Shown here: piece after piece, positions 52,411 through 62,170 of the stretch
Layout: each line of letters starts with the position of its first letter
Position numbering within the stretch: position 1 is the stretch's first letter
NCBI GenBank assembly: GCA_001800975.1
Contig: MGWK01000035.1
Coordinates: 25,047-89,046, forward strand
DNA: 64,000 nucleotides
DNA from: Flavobacteria bacterium RIFCSPLOWO2_12_FULL_35_11
GTDB taxonomy: Bacteria; Bacteroidota; Bacteroidia; Flavobacteriales; Flavobacteriaceae
Reading direction: 5' to 3'
Notes under the pieces: model-generated
The model's input: the letters and a program-made list of their open reading frames with translations, nothing else
The model's database searches: none
What the model was told of the DNA's origin: nothing
Made by a program: the position numbers and the translations under genes

Positions 52411-53175
52411 TTAGGTTAAAAAGTTGATGACCTCCTCGTAAAACTGTTCCGGATTCTCGGCGTGAAGCCAATGACCGGCATTTTTGACGGTTATAATTTT
52501 TGAATTTGGAAAATGTGCTTCAATTAATGGCTTGTCATCTTTCGTAAGATAATTTGAGTTTTCGCCTTTCAAAAAAAGTGTTTCTCCATTAAAATGGGTA
52601 AAAGAAGGCAGCGCCTCGCCCACCTCGCTGTTATGTTCCATTAAACTTTGCAAATTGAAGCGGAAAGCCAGTTCCTCTTTTGATTTCCAATAGACGTTTT
52701 TGAGTAAAAATTGCAAAACACCTTCTTCTTTAATATAGATTCTTAAAACGTCCTCCACTTTTTTTCGGGTGTTTTGCAACGAAAAATTTACCGTGTTCAA
52801 TGCAGCTAAAATATCTTCATGGTGCGGAATGTAAAACCTTGGGCTGATATCAGCAACAATTAATTTGTCAACCAATTCGGGATAAGTAACCGCAAATTGC
52901 ATGGCCACTTTTCCGCCCATGGAATGTCCGAGCAAGATTATTTTTTTTAACTGATGGTGTTGAACATAGTTGTACAAATCTTCCACCAATAATTCATAGT
53001 CAAATTCATCGGAATGAAAACTTCGTCCGTGATTGCGTTGGTCAATTAAATGCACTTCAAAATTTTCGGAGAACTTGGCGCCCAACGATTTCCAGTTGTC
53101 GCTCATGCCAAAATAACCATGCAGAATTAGCAAAGGCTGTCCGCTTCCTAAAATTGTTGAATGCAATAATTTCAT
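52411..53175 (-). CDS. Alpha/beta-hydrolase (YbfF-like esterase)
   Basis: 254 residues. Oxyanion segment LHGYFGMSDNW, DQRNHGRS, nucleophile Ser in GHSMGGKVAM and the last-strand His in KNAGHWLHAENPEQF. Ester substrate unknown. 71 bp after pdxJ on the same strand. Confidence 0.9.
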   Translation of the reverse strand: MKLLHSTILGSGQPLLILHGYFGMSDNWKSLGAKFSENFEVHLIDQRNHGRSFHSDEFDYELLVEDLYNYVQHHQLKKIILLGHSMGGKVAMQFAVTYPELVDKLIVADISPRFYIPHHEDILAALNTVNFSLQNTRKKVEDVLRIYIKEEGVLQFLLKNVYWKSKEELAFRFNLQSLMEHNSEVGEALPSFTHFNGETLFLKGENSNYLTKDDKPLIEAHFPNSKIITVKNAGHWLHAENPEQFYEEVINFLT

Positions 53176-53246
53176 TTTAGTTGTTGGTTGTTGATGGTTT
53201 CAAGTTGAAAAAGTTAAACGATTTAACAAATAAACAATTCAACCCT

Positions 53247-53963
53247 TTAAACTTTTAACTTATATTTATACATATTCACCACATTTTCCAAGCCCAAATA
53301 CAAAGATTCCGTGATTAAGGCGTGACCTATGGAAACTTCCAATAAATTTGGAATATTTTGTGCAAAAAATTGAATATTCTGTAAACTTAAATCGTGGCCG
53401 GCATTAATTCCCAATCCTATTTCATTTGCCAAGACAGCACTTTCAACATAGGGTTTTATGCCATTTTTATTTCCCAATCCATACTGTTTCGCAAATTCTT
53501 CGGTATACAATTCAATTCTGTCTGTTCCGGTTTTGGCCGCTGCTTCAATTAATTTTAAATCTGCATCAATAAATATGGAAGTTCTAATGCCTTTCAAATG
53601 AAATTCATCCACAATTTCCTTTAAAAAAGCATGGTGTTTTATTGTGTCCCAGCCAGCATTTGAGGTAATGGCATTAATTGCATCGGGCACCAAAGTAACT
53701 TGCGTTGGGCGAATTTCCAATACCATATCAATAAATTGCTGAATGGGATTTCCTTCAATATTAAACTCGGTGGTGACAATCTTTTTTAAATCGAATGCAT
53801 CCTGATAACGAATATGTCGCTCATCCGGTCTAGGGTGAATGGTAATTCCTTCAGCGCCAAAATCTTGAATATTGGATGCCACTTTTACAACATTTGGATA
53901 ATCTCCCCCGCGTGAATTTCGTAACGTGGCAATTTTATTTACATTTACACTTAATTTTGTCAT
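53247..53963 (-). CDS. pdxJ: Pyridoxine 5'-phosphate synthase PdxJ
   Basis: 238 residues from ATG 53963; an upstream in-frame ATG at 53999 overlaps the -7 box (53997-54004) and is rejected. Family motifs are [36 protein letters not shown] and [10 protein letters not shown]. It condenses 1-deoxyxylulose 5-phosphate with the aminoacetone phosphate in vitamin B6 synthesis. Confidence 0.96.
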   Translation of the reverse strand: MTKLSVNVNKIATLRNSRGGDYPNVVKVASNIQDFGAEGITIHPRPDERHIRYQDAFDLKKIVTTEFNIEGNPIQQFIDMVLEIRPTQVTLVPDAINAITSNAGWDTIKHHAFLKEIVDEFHLKGIRTSIFIDADLKLIEAAAKTGTDRIELYTEEFAKQYGLGNKNGIKPYVESAVLANEIGLGINAGHDLSLQNIQFFAQNIPNLLEVSIGHALITESLYLGLENVVNMYKYKLKV

Positions 53964-53996
53964 TCTTGAAAAACCTTTAAAATTTATTTGAGTGCA

Positions 53997-54004
53997 CAAA
54001 TTTA
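53997..54004 (-). promoter_or_regulatory. -7 promoter element for pdxJ
   Basis: TAAATTTG on the minus strand matches TAnnTTTG and sets the pdxJ start downstream of it. Confidence 0.5.
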
Positions 54005-54039
54005 CGAAGTAAGAAGCTGTTTTTGGATTTATTTTTGAT

Positions 54040-54047
54040 TAATTTTG
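54040..54047 (+). promoter_or_regulatory. -7 promoter element for the CBS-nadK-uppS-bamA genes
   Basis: TAATTTTG, 19 bp before the CBS gene ATG; divergent to the pdxJ promoter. Confidence 0.5.
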
Positions 54048-54066
54048 TGGCGTAACGGCAAACAAC

Positions 54067-54726
54067 ATGGAAACAACCCCTTATATTTTAAAAGAATTTG
54101 ATGCGTTTACAACGCACACAAAAATTGCTGACGTAAAATTGCTTTTCAGTGAAAGCACCTATTCTCATTTCCCTATTGTTGAAGAAGGACATTTATTAGG
54201 ATTGATAGCTGAAATTGACATCAAAACTATTTTTGAAGATGAGAAGGAGCTCGGCAATTTTCAATATTTATATCAGTTATTTTTCACGGAAGAGGATAGC
54301 AATCTACTAGAAATTTTGAAGATTTTTGCCGCAAACGAAACAAATTTAACACCGGTAATTAACGATAAAAAGGAATATTTAGGTTATTGTGATTTGGTTG
54401 ATATTTTGCATGTTTACAACAATACGCCATTTTTAAAAAATGAAGGCACCGTTTTAGGCATTGAAAAAAATGTGAATGAATATTCTTTTAGCGAAATTTG
54501 TCAAATTGTAGAATCCAATAATGGCAGTGTATTGGGTATTTTTATTTCAGAAACCGATCCAACATCCGTGAAAATTACGCTTAAGTTTTTTGCACAAGAC
54601 GTGAATGAAATTATTCAATCGTTTAGAAGATACAACTACAAAGTGCTTTCTAAACACAAGGAAGATTTTTATTTGAAAGATTTAAAAGAACGCTCTAATT
54701 ACCTTCAAAAATACCTAAACATTTAA
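54067..54726 (+). CDS. CBS-domain protein
   Basis: 219 residues. Two CBS motifs fill the first 125 residues (HFPIVEEGHLLGLIAEID and LTPVINDKKEYLGYCDLVD); the C-terminal part has an ACT-like pattern. CBS pairs bind adenosine nucleotides. It lies 2 bp before nadK, so it may couple nucleotide or energy status to NADP synthesis; this is inference. Confidence 0.85.
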   Translation: METTPYILKEFDAFTTHTKIADVKLLFSESTYSHFPIVEEGHLLGLIAEIDIKTIFEDEKELGNFQYLYQLFFTEEDSNLLEILKIFAANETNLTPVINDKKEYLGYCDLVDILHVYNNTPFLKNEGTVLGIEKNVNEYSFSEICQIVESNNGSVLGIFISETDPTSVKITLKFFAQDVNEIIQSFRRYNYKVLSKHKEDFYLKDLKERSNYLQKYLNI

Positions 54727-54728
54727 GA

Positions 54729-55610
54729 ATGAAAATTGCTATTTACGGACAATATTACAAACCTGAAGATAAAATATACGTTGAAGAATTGTTGCAGGCA
54801 TTAAAAATTCATGGGATTGAATTTGTGATTGAACAAAATTATTATGTTGGGTTAAAAAAGCACATTCCTGCAATAAATGCCGAAACTTTTTCTTCAAATA
54901 CAGAATTGGACGCCACTTTTAATTTTATGTTCACTATTGGCGGAGACGGAACAATTTTAAGGGCCGTAACCTATATCAGAGACTCCAATATTCCAATAGT
55001 CGGCATAAATACAGGACGGCTGGGATTTTTGGCAACCGTTAAAAAAGAGGAAATAAACACTGCGATTGAACAGCTTTTACAAAAAAATTACCTTATCCAT
55101 AAACGCACTTTATTAAGCGTTACCACAACACCCACAAATGTTGGCTTGGCTTCCCTTAATTTTGCTTTGAACGAAGTTTCCGTAAGCAGAAAAAATACGG
55201 CCTCCATGATTACCATTGAAACTTATTTAGATGAAGAATATTTAACTTCTTATTGGGCCGATGGTTTAATTATTGCAACACCAACTGGCTCAACCGGTTA
55301 TTCATTAAGCTGCGGAGGACCAATATTGATACCTCAGGCAAAAAGTTTTGTGATTACGCCAATTGCACCCCATAATTTAAACGCAAGACCTTTGGTAATT
55401 CCCGATGAAACCAAGATTAAATTAATGGTAAGCGGCCGGGAAGATAAATTTTTCTTGTCACTGGATTCAAGAATCACAACCATAAACAGCAAAACAGAAA
55501 TTTTTATAGAAAAATCGGGTTTTACATTAAAAATGGTAGAAATTAATAAACAAACTTTCCTTAAAACCCTTCGTGATAAATTACTTTGGGGCCAGGATGT
55601 CAGGAATTAG
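54729..55610 (+). CDS. nadK: NAD kinase
   Basis: 293 residues. Catalytic GGDGTIL (in FTIGGDGTILRAV), NTGRLGFLA, and the second motif ATPTGSTGYSLSCGGPI. Phosphorylates NAD to NADP. 2 bp after the CBS gene. Confidence 0.97.
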   Translation: MKIAIYGQYYKPEDKIYVEELLQALKIHGIEFVIEQNYYVGLKKHIPAINAETFSSNTELDATFNFMFTIGGDGTILRAVTYIRDSNIPIVGINTGRLGFLATVKKEEINTAIEQLLQKNYLIHKRTLLSVTTTPTNVGLASLNFALNEVSVSRKNTASMITIETYLDEEYLTSYWADGLIIATPTGSTGYSLSCGGPILIPQAKSFVITPIAPHNLNARPLVIPDETKIKLMVSGREDKFFLSLDSRITTINSKTEIFIEKSGFTLKMVEINKQTFLKTLRDKLLWGQDVRN

Positions 55611-55721
55611 CCAACCGGCCAAATCACAAAATAAATCGGGAATTAAACCTGCAATAATTTCATTTAAAATCAGTTAATCAAAAAAGACGTTGCTAAACCC
55701 TAATAAGCAACTATAATTTTT

Positions 55722-55729
55722 TATATTTG
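55722..55729 (+). promoter_or_regulatory. -7 promoter element for the DUF6089-uppS-bamA genes
   Basis: TATATTTG, 15 bp before ATG 55745; supports that start over an upstream in-frame TTG at 55727. Confidence 0.5.
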
Positions 55730-55744
55730 CTGGCTATTTTATTT

Positions 55745-56425
55745 ATGAAAAAATTTGTTTTATTCACTGCAATCGTCTTTATCACAATGACTTCCAAAGC
55801 TCAGATTAATGAAGTTGGATTGTTTGTTGGAGGAAGCAATTATATTGGCGACATAGGTCCGGAATATTATATAAATCCCAATAATATTATGGGCGGCGTG
55901 ATTTATAAATGGAATTTGAATCCCAGAATCGCTTTAAGAGGAACATTTACCTTAACAAATGTTTCATCTGATGATGCCGATGCCACAAATATTGCTCGTT
56001 ATAACAGAGGAATGCGGTTTACAAATAGTATTAAAGAATTAGCGCTTGGCGTTGAATTCAATTATTTTGAATACAATTTAGATGATTACCGAAAAACGCA
56101 TACGCCTTATTTACTGGTTGAATTTGCTGCTTTTAATTATAATGTGGTTTCAAGAGAAACTGCGCCGTATCAATACGAATACGAGTCGAAAACAGCCTAC
56201 GCCATCCCTTTTGGAATTGGCTATAAAACAAAGCTGGTTTACGATTTCGCCATTGCCTTGGAAATTAGGGCCCGATACACTTTTGAAGATGATATAGATT
56301 ACAATAACAACGAAATAAATTCACTAAGATTTGGAAATCCGGACAGTAATGATTGGTATATTTTAACCGGTATATCACTTGTTTACTCTTTTGGAAGACC
56401 TCCTTGCTACGCAAACCCCAATTAA
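55745..56425 (+). CDS. DUF6089-like outer-membrane beta-barrel protein
   Basis: 226 residues. Signal peptide ending VFITMTSKAQ, then an OmpA-like small barrel with GLFVGGSNYIGDIGPEYYIN and a last strand ILTGISLVYSFGRPPCYANPN. I recall such a gene as a usual neighbour of uppS in flavobacteria. Its stop overlaps the uppS ATG (TAATG). Confidence 0.8.
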   Translation: MKKFVLFTAIVFITMTSKAQINEVGLFVGGSNYIGDIGPEYYINPNNIMGGVIYKWNLNPRIALRGTFTLTNVSSDDADATNIARYNRGMRFTNSIKELALGVEFNYFEYNLDDYRKTHTPYLLVEFAAFNYNVVSRETAPYQYEYESKTAYAIPFGIGYKTKLVYDFAIALEIRARYTFEDDIDYNNNEINSLRFGNPDSNDWYILTGISLVYSFGRPPCYANPN

Positions 56426-57180
56426 TGGAAGATTTTAAATCCCAAATAAATGCAGACAATCTCCCAAACCATATTGCAATCATTATGGACGGGAACGGAC
56501 GTTGGGCCGAAATGAAAGGAAAACCAAGAGTTTTCGGACATAAAAATGGCGTAACTTCCGTAAAGGACGTTATTGAGGGCTGCCGAGAAATTGGCGTCAA
56601 CTATTTAACGCTTTATGCCTTTTCAACAGAAAATTGGAACAGGCCAAAACTGGAAGTAAGAACTTTGATGGCTTTATTGGTGTCTTCTTTACGAAAAGAA
56701 TTAAATACGCTGGTAAAAAACAACATCAAATTAAACACCATCGGCAACATAGAAAACCTTCCGGAAAAAGCACAAGTGGAGCTTGCGGAAGTTGTTGAAA
56801 AAACGAAAAATAATACCTCATTAACATTAACGCTTGCTTTAAGTTACGGATCAAGGGAAGAAATTGTTAATGTTATCAGAAATATATCAAAAAAAGTTGT
56901 TAATAATCAACTTACCGTTGAAGAAATTAACGAAAATATTATTAATAATCATTTATATACGTTTTCTTTGCCGGACGTTGATTTATTGATTCGAACTAGT
57001 GGCGAAAAAAGAATCAGCAATTTTTTATTGTGGCAAATTGCTTATGCCGAATTGTATTTTACCAATACGCTTTGGCCCGATTTCAGGAAAGAAAATTTGT
57101 TTAATGCCATAGTAGATTATCAACAAAGAGAAAGACGATTTGGTAAAACCAGCCAACAAATTGAAAAAATCAATGACTAA
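56425..57180 (+). CDS. uppS: Undecaprenyl diphosphate synthase (isoprenyl transferase)
   Basis: 251 residues. Catalytic Asp in AIIMDGNGRWAEMKGKPRVF, FSTENWNRP, and the C-terminal LLIRTSGEKRISNFLLWQIA. It makes the C55 carrier lipid for wall synthesis. The frame is open upstream, but ATG 56425 overlapping the previous stop is the natural start. Overlaps bamA by 8 bp. Confidence 0.97.
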   Translation: MEDFKSQINADNLPNHIAIIMDGNGRWAEMKGKPRVFGHKNGVTSVKDVIEGCREIGVNYLTLYAFSTENWNRPKLEVRTLMALLVSSLRKELNTLVKNNIKLNTIGNIENLPEKAQVELAEVVEKTKNNTSLTLTLALSYGSREEIVNVIRNISKKVVNNQLTVEEINENIINNHLYTFSLPDVDLLIRTSGEKRISNFLLWQIAYAELYFTNTLWPDFRKENLFNAIVDYQQRERRFGKTSQQIEKIND

Positions 57181-59743
57181 ATTTAAAATAGCGCTATTAC
57201 TTTTTACAATTATTTTATCAACTAATGCCGCATCCGCGCAAGAACTGCCAAAAAATAATTCAGAAAATATCCAAATAAAAAATGATACCATAATTAAGGA
57301 TGTCATTGTTAACGACACTATAATTCCCATAAAAACAAACAATGTTTTTGTTAAGGAAACCAATTACGAACTTGGCGGAATTACCGTTAAAGGACTTCAA
57401 AAATTTGAAGAAGAAACCGTTAAAGTATTTACCGGTTTGGTTGTGGGACAAGAAATTAAACTTCCTGGAGACAAATTGACCAGCGCCATTAAAAAATTGT
57501 ATGAAACCAAACAATTCAGCAATGTGGAAGTGTATGTTTCCAAAATTGACGGGAATGTAGCTTATTTGGAATTTGAAGTTCTGGAGTTGCCGCAACTTAA
57601 CAATGTTACCATTCAAGGTGTTAAAAAAAGCAAGGCAAAAGAATTGCAAAAAGATGCCGAGCTTAAAAAAGGCGCCATGTTAACAGATAACTTAATGGTG
57701 ACTTCAAAAAATTATTTTAAAAAGAAATATCAGGAAAAAGGCTATTTAAAAGCCAAAGTTACCCTTGATACAAAACCTGATACTTCAAGTGTTAACACCG
57801 TTAATATGCTGGTTTATATTGACAAAGGAGAGAAAATAAAAATAAAAGACATCGATTTTGAGGGCAATGAAGCTTTTAGTGATAAAAAGCTTAGAAAGTC
57901 GATGAAAAAAACCAAAAAAGCGGTGCTTGGTAGGTTTTGGAAAAAATCAAAATATATTGAAGCTGATTTTAATACCGATCTTGAAAATATTGTAACCGCT
58001 TATAGTGAAAAAGGCTATAGAGATGCCCGAGTTCTTGATCATTCATTAACTTTTAATGAGGACAATACCATCAGTTTAGACATTAAAGTTGAAGAAGGAA
58101 AAAAATACATTTTTGGTGACATCCGATTTTTAGGAAACACCCGATATACCGATGAACAACTGCAAAGCATTTTAAGAATAGAAAAAGGTGATACTTATAA
58201 CGGAAAAGTGTTGAAGGAAAGAGTTTCCGGAACTGGCAAACCGGATTCTGATGACATCACTACTTTATACCAGGATAACGGATATCTTTTTTCAAGAGTA
58301 TTGCCTGTAGAAACCAGAATAAACAACGATTCAATCGATGTTGAAATCAGAATTTACGAAGATGCGCCAACAAAAATCAAAAAAATTACCGTTAACGGAA
58401 ACGATAGAACCAATGACCACGTAATTTACAGGGAAATTAGAACCAAGCCAGGTTATTTATACAGCAAAAGCGATATTATAAGAACCATCAGGGAAATTGG
58501 ACAATTAGGATTTTTTGATGCTGAAGCTATTACGCCAGATTTAAATCCAAATTACCAGGATAAAACAGTTGACATAGATTATACCGTTGCTGAAAAAGGT
58601 TCAAGCCAAATAGAATTACAAGGTGGTTATGGCGGTGGTTCATTTATTGGAACTTTAGGTTTGTCATTCAATAACTTTTCAGCCAAAAATATATTTAACG
58701 GAAAAGCTTATAAACCGCTTCCGATGGGAGATGGTCAAACCTTAGCGTTGCGACTTCAAAAAAGCAGGTATTATACAACCTCCAGCTTTTCATTTACTGA
58801 GCCTTGGTTGGGTGGCAAAAAACCACAATCATTGTCGTTTTCAATTTACAACTCTAAACAATTCAGATACGATTATTTGACCAATAAAGTTGATAAAGAC
58901 CAACGGTTAAATATAGTGGGAGCTACTGTTGGCTTAGGAAAACGTTTAAAATGGCCAGACAATTATTTTACCTTGTCTCAAAGCATCAGTTATCAATTAT
59001 ATGATTTAAAAGATTATCCAATTTCAACATTTTCATTTTCAACCGGACAATCGAATAATTTATCATATAGCATTACTTTAGGCAGAAGCTCAGCTGGTTC
59101 AAATCCTGTTTTCCCAACTTATGGTTCAGATTTCAGCATTGGCGCCAAAGTAACATTCCCTTACTCTTTAGTAAACAATAAAGACTACTCAACTATTGAT
59201 GATCAGGAAAAATACAAATGGCTGGAGTACTACAAAGCCAGTTTCAAAGGAAAATGGTACACCGCTTTAACAAAAGATTTGGTCATTATGTCAAACGCTG
59301 AATTTGGTGTTCTAGGAAATTACAATAAAAAATTAGGAGATTCTCCTTTTGAAAGATTCTTTGTTGGTGGAGACGGAATGGCTTCTTATCAATTAGACGG
59401 AAGGGAAACCATCGCATTAAGAGGTTACGAAAACGGTCGATTGTCATCAATTGAAGGCGGTACCGTTTACAACAAATTTCAAATGGAATTGAGATATCCA
59501 ATAACATTAAAACCATCAGCATCCATATATGTTTTAGGCTTTTTAGAAGCCGGAAACTCTTATGATGGCTTTAAAAACTTTAACCCCTTTGTATTAAAAC
59601 GCTCTGCCGGACTTGGTTTAAGAATTTTTATGCCGGCCTTCGGATTGTTGGGAATTGACTTTGCACACGGATTTGACCCATTACCGGGACAAATTGAAAA
59701 ATCAGGTTGGCAAACTCACTTCATAATTGGACAACAATTTTAA
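57173..59743 (+). CDS. bamA: Outer-membrane assembly factor BamA
   Basis: 856 residues from ATG 57173 (8-bp overlap with uppS). Signal peptide ends STNAASAQ. Five POTRA domains (about 60-470), each with the FEGNEAFSD or VNGNDRTND type of strand, then the Omp85 barrel (about 480-856) ending in a C-terminal Phe. The lid/loop motif in Omp85 proteins is matched by LALRLQKS and the GYENGRL region. It folds and inserts outer-membrane proteins. Confidence 0.96.
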   Translation: MTKFKIALLLFTIILSTNAASAQELPKNNSENIQIKNDTIIKDVIVNDTIIPIKTNNVFVKETNYELGGITVKGLQKFEEETVKVFTGLVVGQEIKLPGDKLTSAIKKLYETKQFSNVEVYVSKIDGNVAYLEFEVLELPQLNNVTIQGVKKSKAKELQKDAELKKGAMLTDNLMVTSKNYFKKKYQEKGYLKAKVTLDTKPDTSSVNTVNMLVYIDKGEKIKIKDIDFEGNEAFSDKKLRKSMKKTKKAVLGRFWKKSKYIEADFNTDLENIVTAYSEKGYRDARVLDHSLTFNEDNTISLDIKVEEGKKYIFGDIRFLGNTRYTDEQLQSILRIEKGDTYNGKVLKERVSGTGKPDSDDITTLYQDNGYLFSRVLPVETRINNDSIDVEIRIYEDAPTKIKKITVNGNDRTNDHVIYREIRTKPGYLYSKSDIIRTIREIGQLGFFDAEAITPDLNPNYQDKTVDIDYTVAEKGSSQIELQGGYGGGSFIGTLGLSFNNFSAKNIFNGKAYKPLPMGDGQTLALRLQKSRYYTTSSFSFTEPWLGGKKPQSLSFSIYNSKQFRYDYLTNKVDKDQRLNIVGATVGLGKRLKWPDNYFTLSQSISYQLYDLKDYPISTFSFSTGQSNNLSYSITLGRSSAGSNPVFPTYGSDFSIGAKVTFPYSLVNNKDYSTIDDQEKYKWLEYYKASFKGKWYTALTKDLVIMSNAEFGVLGNYNKKLGDSPFERFFVGGDGMASYQLDGRETIALRGYENGRLSSIEGGTVYNKFQMELRYPITLKPSASIYVLGFLEAGNSYDGFKNFNPFVLKRSAGLGLRIFMPAFGLLGIDFAHGFDPLPGQIEKSGWQTHFIIGQQF

Positions 59744-59754
59744 CCAAAAAAAGT

Positions 59755-59762
59755 TATATTTG
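59755..59762 (+). promoter_or_regulatory. -7 promoter element for the ompH pair
   Basis: TATATTTG, 47 bp before the first ompH ATG, just after the bamA stop. Confidence 0.5.
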
Positions 59763-59808
59763 TGTATGAATAATTAGTGGCACGATTTTTTCTAAATACA
59801 TATAAGTT

Positions 59809-60618
59809 ATGACAAAGAAGATCTTTTTATTTGCGTTTTTAATTTTGGGTTTTTCTTCAATAGCACAAAAAGCTCAAAAAATAGGTTTTGTTGATTTGGA
59901 ATATATTTTAGAAAATATTCCGGAATATATGGAAGCCCAAACAAAGATTAATGCCAAAGCGGTAAGCTGGCAAAATGATATTGAACAGCAGAAAAAAGAA
60001 ATTGAAGCTTTAAGAGCTGAATTAAATAATGAAAAAGCGCTATTGACAAAAGCGTTAATTGAAGAAAAAGAAGAAGATATACAAATTAAGGAACTGGATT
60101 TAAAAAATTTACAAATTGCGCATTTTGGCACGAATGGTGATTTGTTCTTTTTAAGGCAACAATTGGTAAAACCGGTTCAAGATATTGTGTACAATGCAAT
60201 TCAAGATATTGCAACAAAAAGAAAATATGATTTTGTAATGGATAAATCGAGTTCATTGCTGATGTTGTACACAAATAAGGAATTTGACATTAGCGAGTTG
60301 GTATTAAACAGCATTACAAGATCAAAAAAAGAAGATGCCGTAAAAGAAAAGCAAAGTAAGAAAGAAGACAAGGTTGATATAAATACAGATGAAAATGTTG
60401 AAGTAAATACCGAAATCAACAATGAGGCTTTGCAAGAAAAAGTAGATGACCGTGAAGCAAAAAAAGAAGCGCTAAAAAAGAAAATTGAAGAACAAAAAGC
60501 AATAAAATTAAAGAAAAGAGAAGAACAAAAAAAAGCTATTGAAGACAAAAAACAACAAAGAATAAAAGAAATTGAAGAGGCTAAAAAGGTCCTAGAAGAA
60601 AAAAAACAAAATAATTAA
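59809..60618 (+). CDS. OmpH/Skp-family periplasmic chaperone with long charged tail
   Basis: 269 residues. Signal peptide ends GFSSIAQ. Skp core (about 22-165) with KIGFVDLEYILENIPEY and helical coiled coil. A further ~100 residues rich in Lys/Glu (from about 167 to the end) form a predicted coiled coil not found in the shorter paralogue downstream. Skp proteins hold unfolded outer-membrane proteins for BamA, encoded just upstream. Confidence 0.9.
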   Translation: MTKKIFLFAFLILGFSSIAQKAQKIGFVDLEYILENIPEYMEAQTKINAKAVSWQNDIEQQKKEIEALRAELNNEKALLTKALIEEKEEDIQIKELDLKNLQIAHFGTNGDLFFLRQQLVKPVQDIVYNAIQDIATKRKYDFVMDKSSSLLMLYTNKEFDISELVLNSITRSKKEDAVKEKQSKKEDKVDINTDENVEVNTEINNEALQEKVDDREAKKEALKKKIEEQKAIKLKKREEQKKAIEDKKQQRIKEIEEAKKVLEEKKQNN

Positions 60619-60638
60619 TTTAAACAAAAAGCAAAAAA

Positions 60639-61139
60639 ATGAAACATTTTAAAACCTTATTATTAATCGCAATAGTTACTTTAGGATTCAACACTATGCA
60701 GGCGCAACAAAAAATTGGACACATCAGTACCGATTTATTAATTAGCCTTATGCCGGAAACCATCGCTTTAAACGCTGAGATTGAAAAATTAAGCAAAACT
60801 TATGAAACTGAGTTAAAAGCTGAAGAAACTAAATTGGAAGCAAAATTAAAAAAATATGATGCTGAAGCCGCTTCTCAAACTGATGAAGTGAACCAACAAA
60901 GAAGTGCTGAAGTTCAAAAAGACCAACAAAATTTATATCAGGCATCTCAAGTTGCAAGAGAGGACATTACTAAAAGAAGAAATGAAATCTTAAAACCAAT
61001 TTTAGAAAAAGCAAAAAAAGCAATTGATGATGTTGCCACAGCACAAGGTTTTACATATGTTTTAGAAGCTTCTACTTTAATTGTAGCCAATGGAACAGAT
61101 TTATTGCCTGCAGTGAAAACAAAATTAGGCCTTAAATAA
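60639..61139 (+). CDS. OmpH/Skp-family periplasmic chaperone
   Basis: 166 residues, normal Skp length. Signal peptide ends GFNTMQAQ, then KIGHISTDLLISLMPET, a long coiled coil (about 45-120) and a C-terminal strand QGFTYVLEAS. 20 bp after its larger paralogue. Followed by a strong terminator. Confidence 0.93.
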   Translation: MKHFKTLLLIAIVTLGFNTMQAQQKIGHISTDLLISLMPETIALNAEIEKLSKTYETELKAEETKLEAKLKKYDAEAASQTDEVNQQRSAEVQKDQQNLYQASQVAREDITKRRNEILKPILEKAKKAIDDVATAQGFTYVLEASTLIVANGTDLLPAVKTKLGLK

Positions 61140-61163
61140 TAAAAAATAATTAGCTCAAAAATT

Positions 61164-61190
61164 AATCCCGCAATCGCGGGATTTTTTTTA
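61164..61190 (+). terminator. Intrinsic terminator after the ompH pair
   Basis: AATCCCGC, loop AATC, GCGGGATT, then a long T-run. Confidence 0.92.
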
Positions 61191-61208
61191 CTTTTATCTT
61201 AATGAAAG

Positions 61209-61221
61209 GCCCATAATGGGC
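61209..61221. promoter_or_regulatory. Short perfect palindrome before murI
   Basis: GCCCAT-A-ATGGGC; no T-run, 68 bp upstream of murI. Possible operator. Confidence 0.3.
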
Positions 61222-61289
61222 AATTAAAAAAAGGTCAGTTTTTTAATAAATTTAATGTTGAAAATTTTGAAAAGTCTTTTTGTATTTTT

Positions 61290-62078
61290 ATGAACAATGA
61301 ACCTTTAGGCATATTCGATTCAGGTATTGGCGGAACTTCTATATGGAAAGAAGTTGTTAAACTGCTTCCTAATGAAAATACCATTTATTTGGCCGACAGC
61401 AAAAATGCGCCTTACGGCGAAAAATCTTCCGAAGAAATTATTGCTTTAAGCGTTAAAAATACCGAGTACCTGCTTTCAAAAGGATGCAAATTAATCATTG
61501 TTGCCTGCAATACTGCTACCACCAACGCTATTGATTATTTAAGGAAAAATTACGCGATTCCGTTTATTGGCATTGAACCCGCCATTAAACCGGCAGCCCT
61601 TTTAAGTAAAACAGGCGCCATTGGCATTTTGGCCACAAAAGGAACACTCTCAAGTAAACTGTTTGAAAAAACCACCAAGGAATATACCAAAAATATTACG
61701 ACGATTGAGCAGGATGGAGAAGGATTGGTTCCTCTAATTGAGGAAGGAAAATTAAATTCTCCTGAAATTAATGAGTTGCTTACCACCTATTTAAAACCAA
61801 TGCTAAAGTTTAACATTGACCACTTGGTGCTGGGTTGCACGCATTACCCTTACTTAATTCCACAAATAAAAAAAATAATTGGAGATAATATCACCATTAT
61901 TGATTCAGGTGAAGCCGTTGCAAAACAGACGAAAGCTGTTTTAGAAAAACACAACTTACTTTCAACTTCAACAACCAAAAGCCGTCATCAATTTTATACC
62001 AATTCCGAAACAAAAGTTTTAAAAGAAATTTTGAATAATGTTTCTGTTGAATTCAGTGTAGAAAAGCTGGATTTTTGA
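61290..62078 (+). CDS. murI: Glutamate racemase
   Basis: 262 residues. Both catalytic cysteines are present: VACNTATTNAIDYL and LVLGCTHYPYLIP; the N-terminus is IFDSGIGGTSIWKE. Makes D-glutamate for peptidoglycan. Confidence 0.97.
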   Translation: MNNEPLGIFDSGIGGTSIWKEVVKLLPNENTIYLADSKNAPYGEKSSEEIIALSVKNTEYLLSKGCKLIIVACNTATTNAIDYLRKNYAIPFIGIEPAIKPAALLSKTGAIGILATKGTLSSKLFEKTTKEYTKNITTIEQDGEGLVPLIEEGKLNSPEINELLTTYLKPMLKFNIDHLVLGCTHYPYLIPQIKKIIGDNITIIDSGEAVAKQTKAVLEKHNLLSTSTTKSRHQFYTNSETKVLKEILNNVSVEFSVEKLDF

Positions 62079-62116
62079 AATGAACTTCGACTTTATCAAA
62101 AGGCTTTTAAAAAACA

Positions 62117-62162
62117 ACACCCTAACCTAACCCCTCTCACAAGGGGAATTTGATTTTTTTAC
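62117..62162 (+). terminator. Terminator-like hairpin in a CCCTAACC-type spacer
   Basis: CCCCT (62131-62135), six-base loop, AGGGG (62142-62146), then a T-run from 62154. The preceding ACCCTAACCTAACCCC resembles a dispersed spacer motif I recall from Bacteroidota genomes. Confidence 0.6.
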
Positions 62163-62170
62163 TTTAGCTT

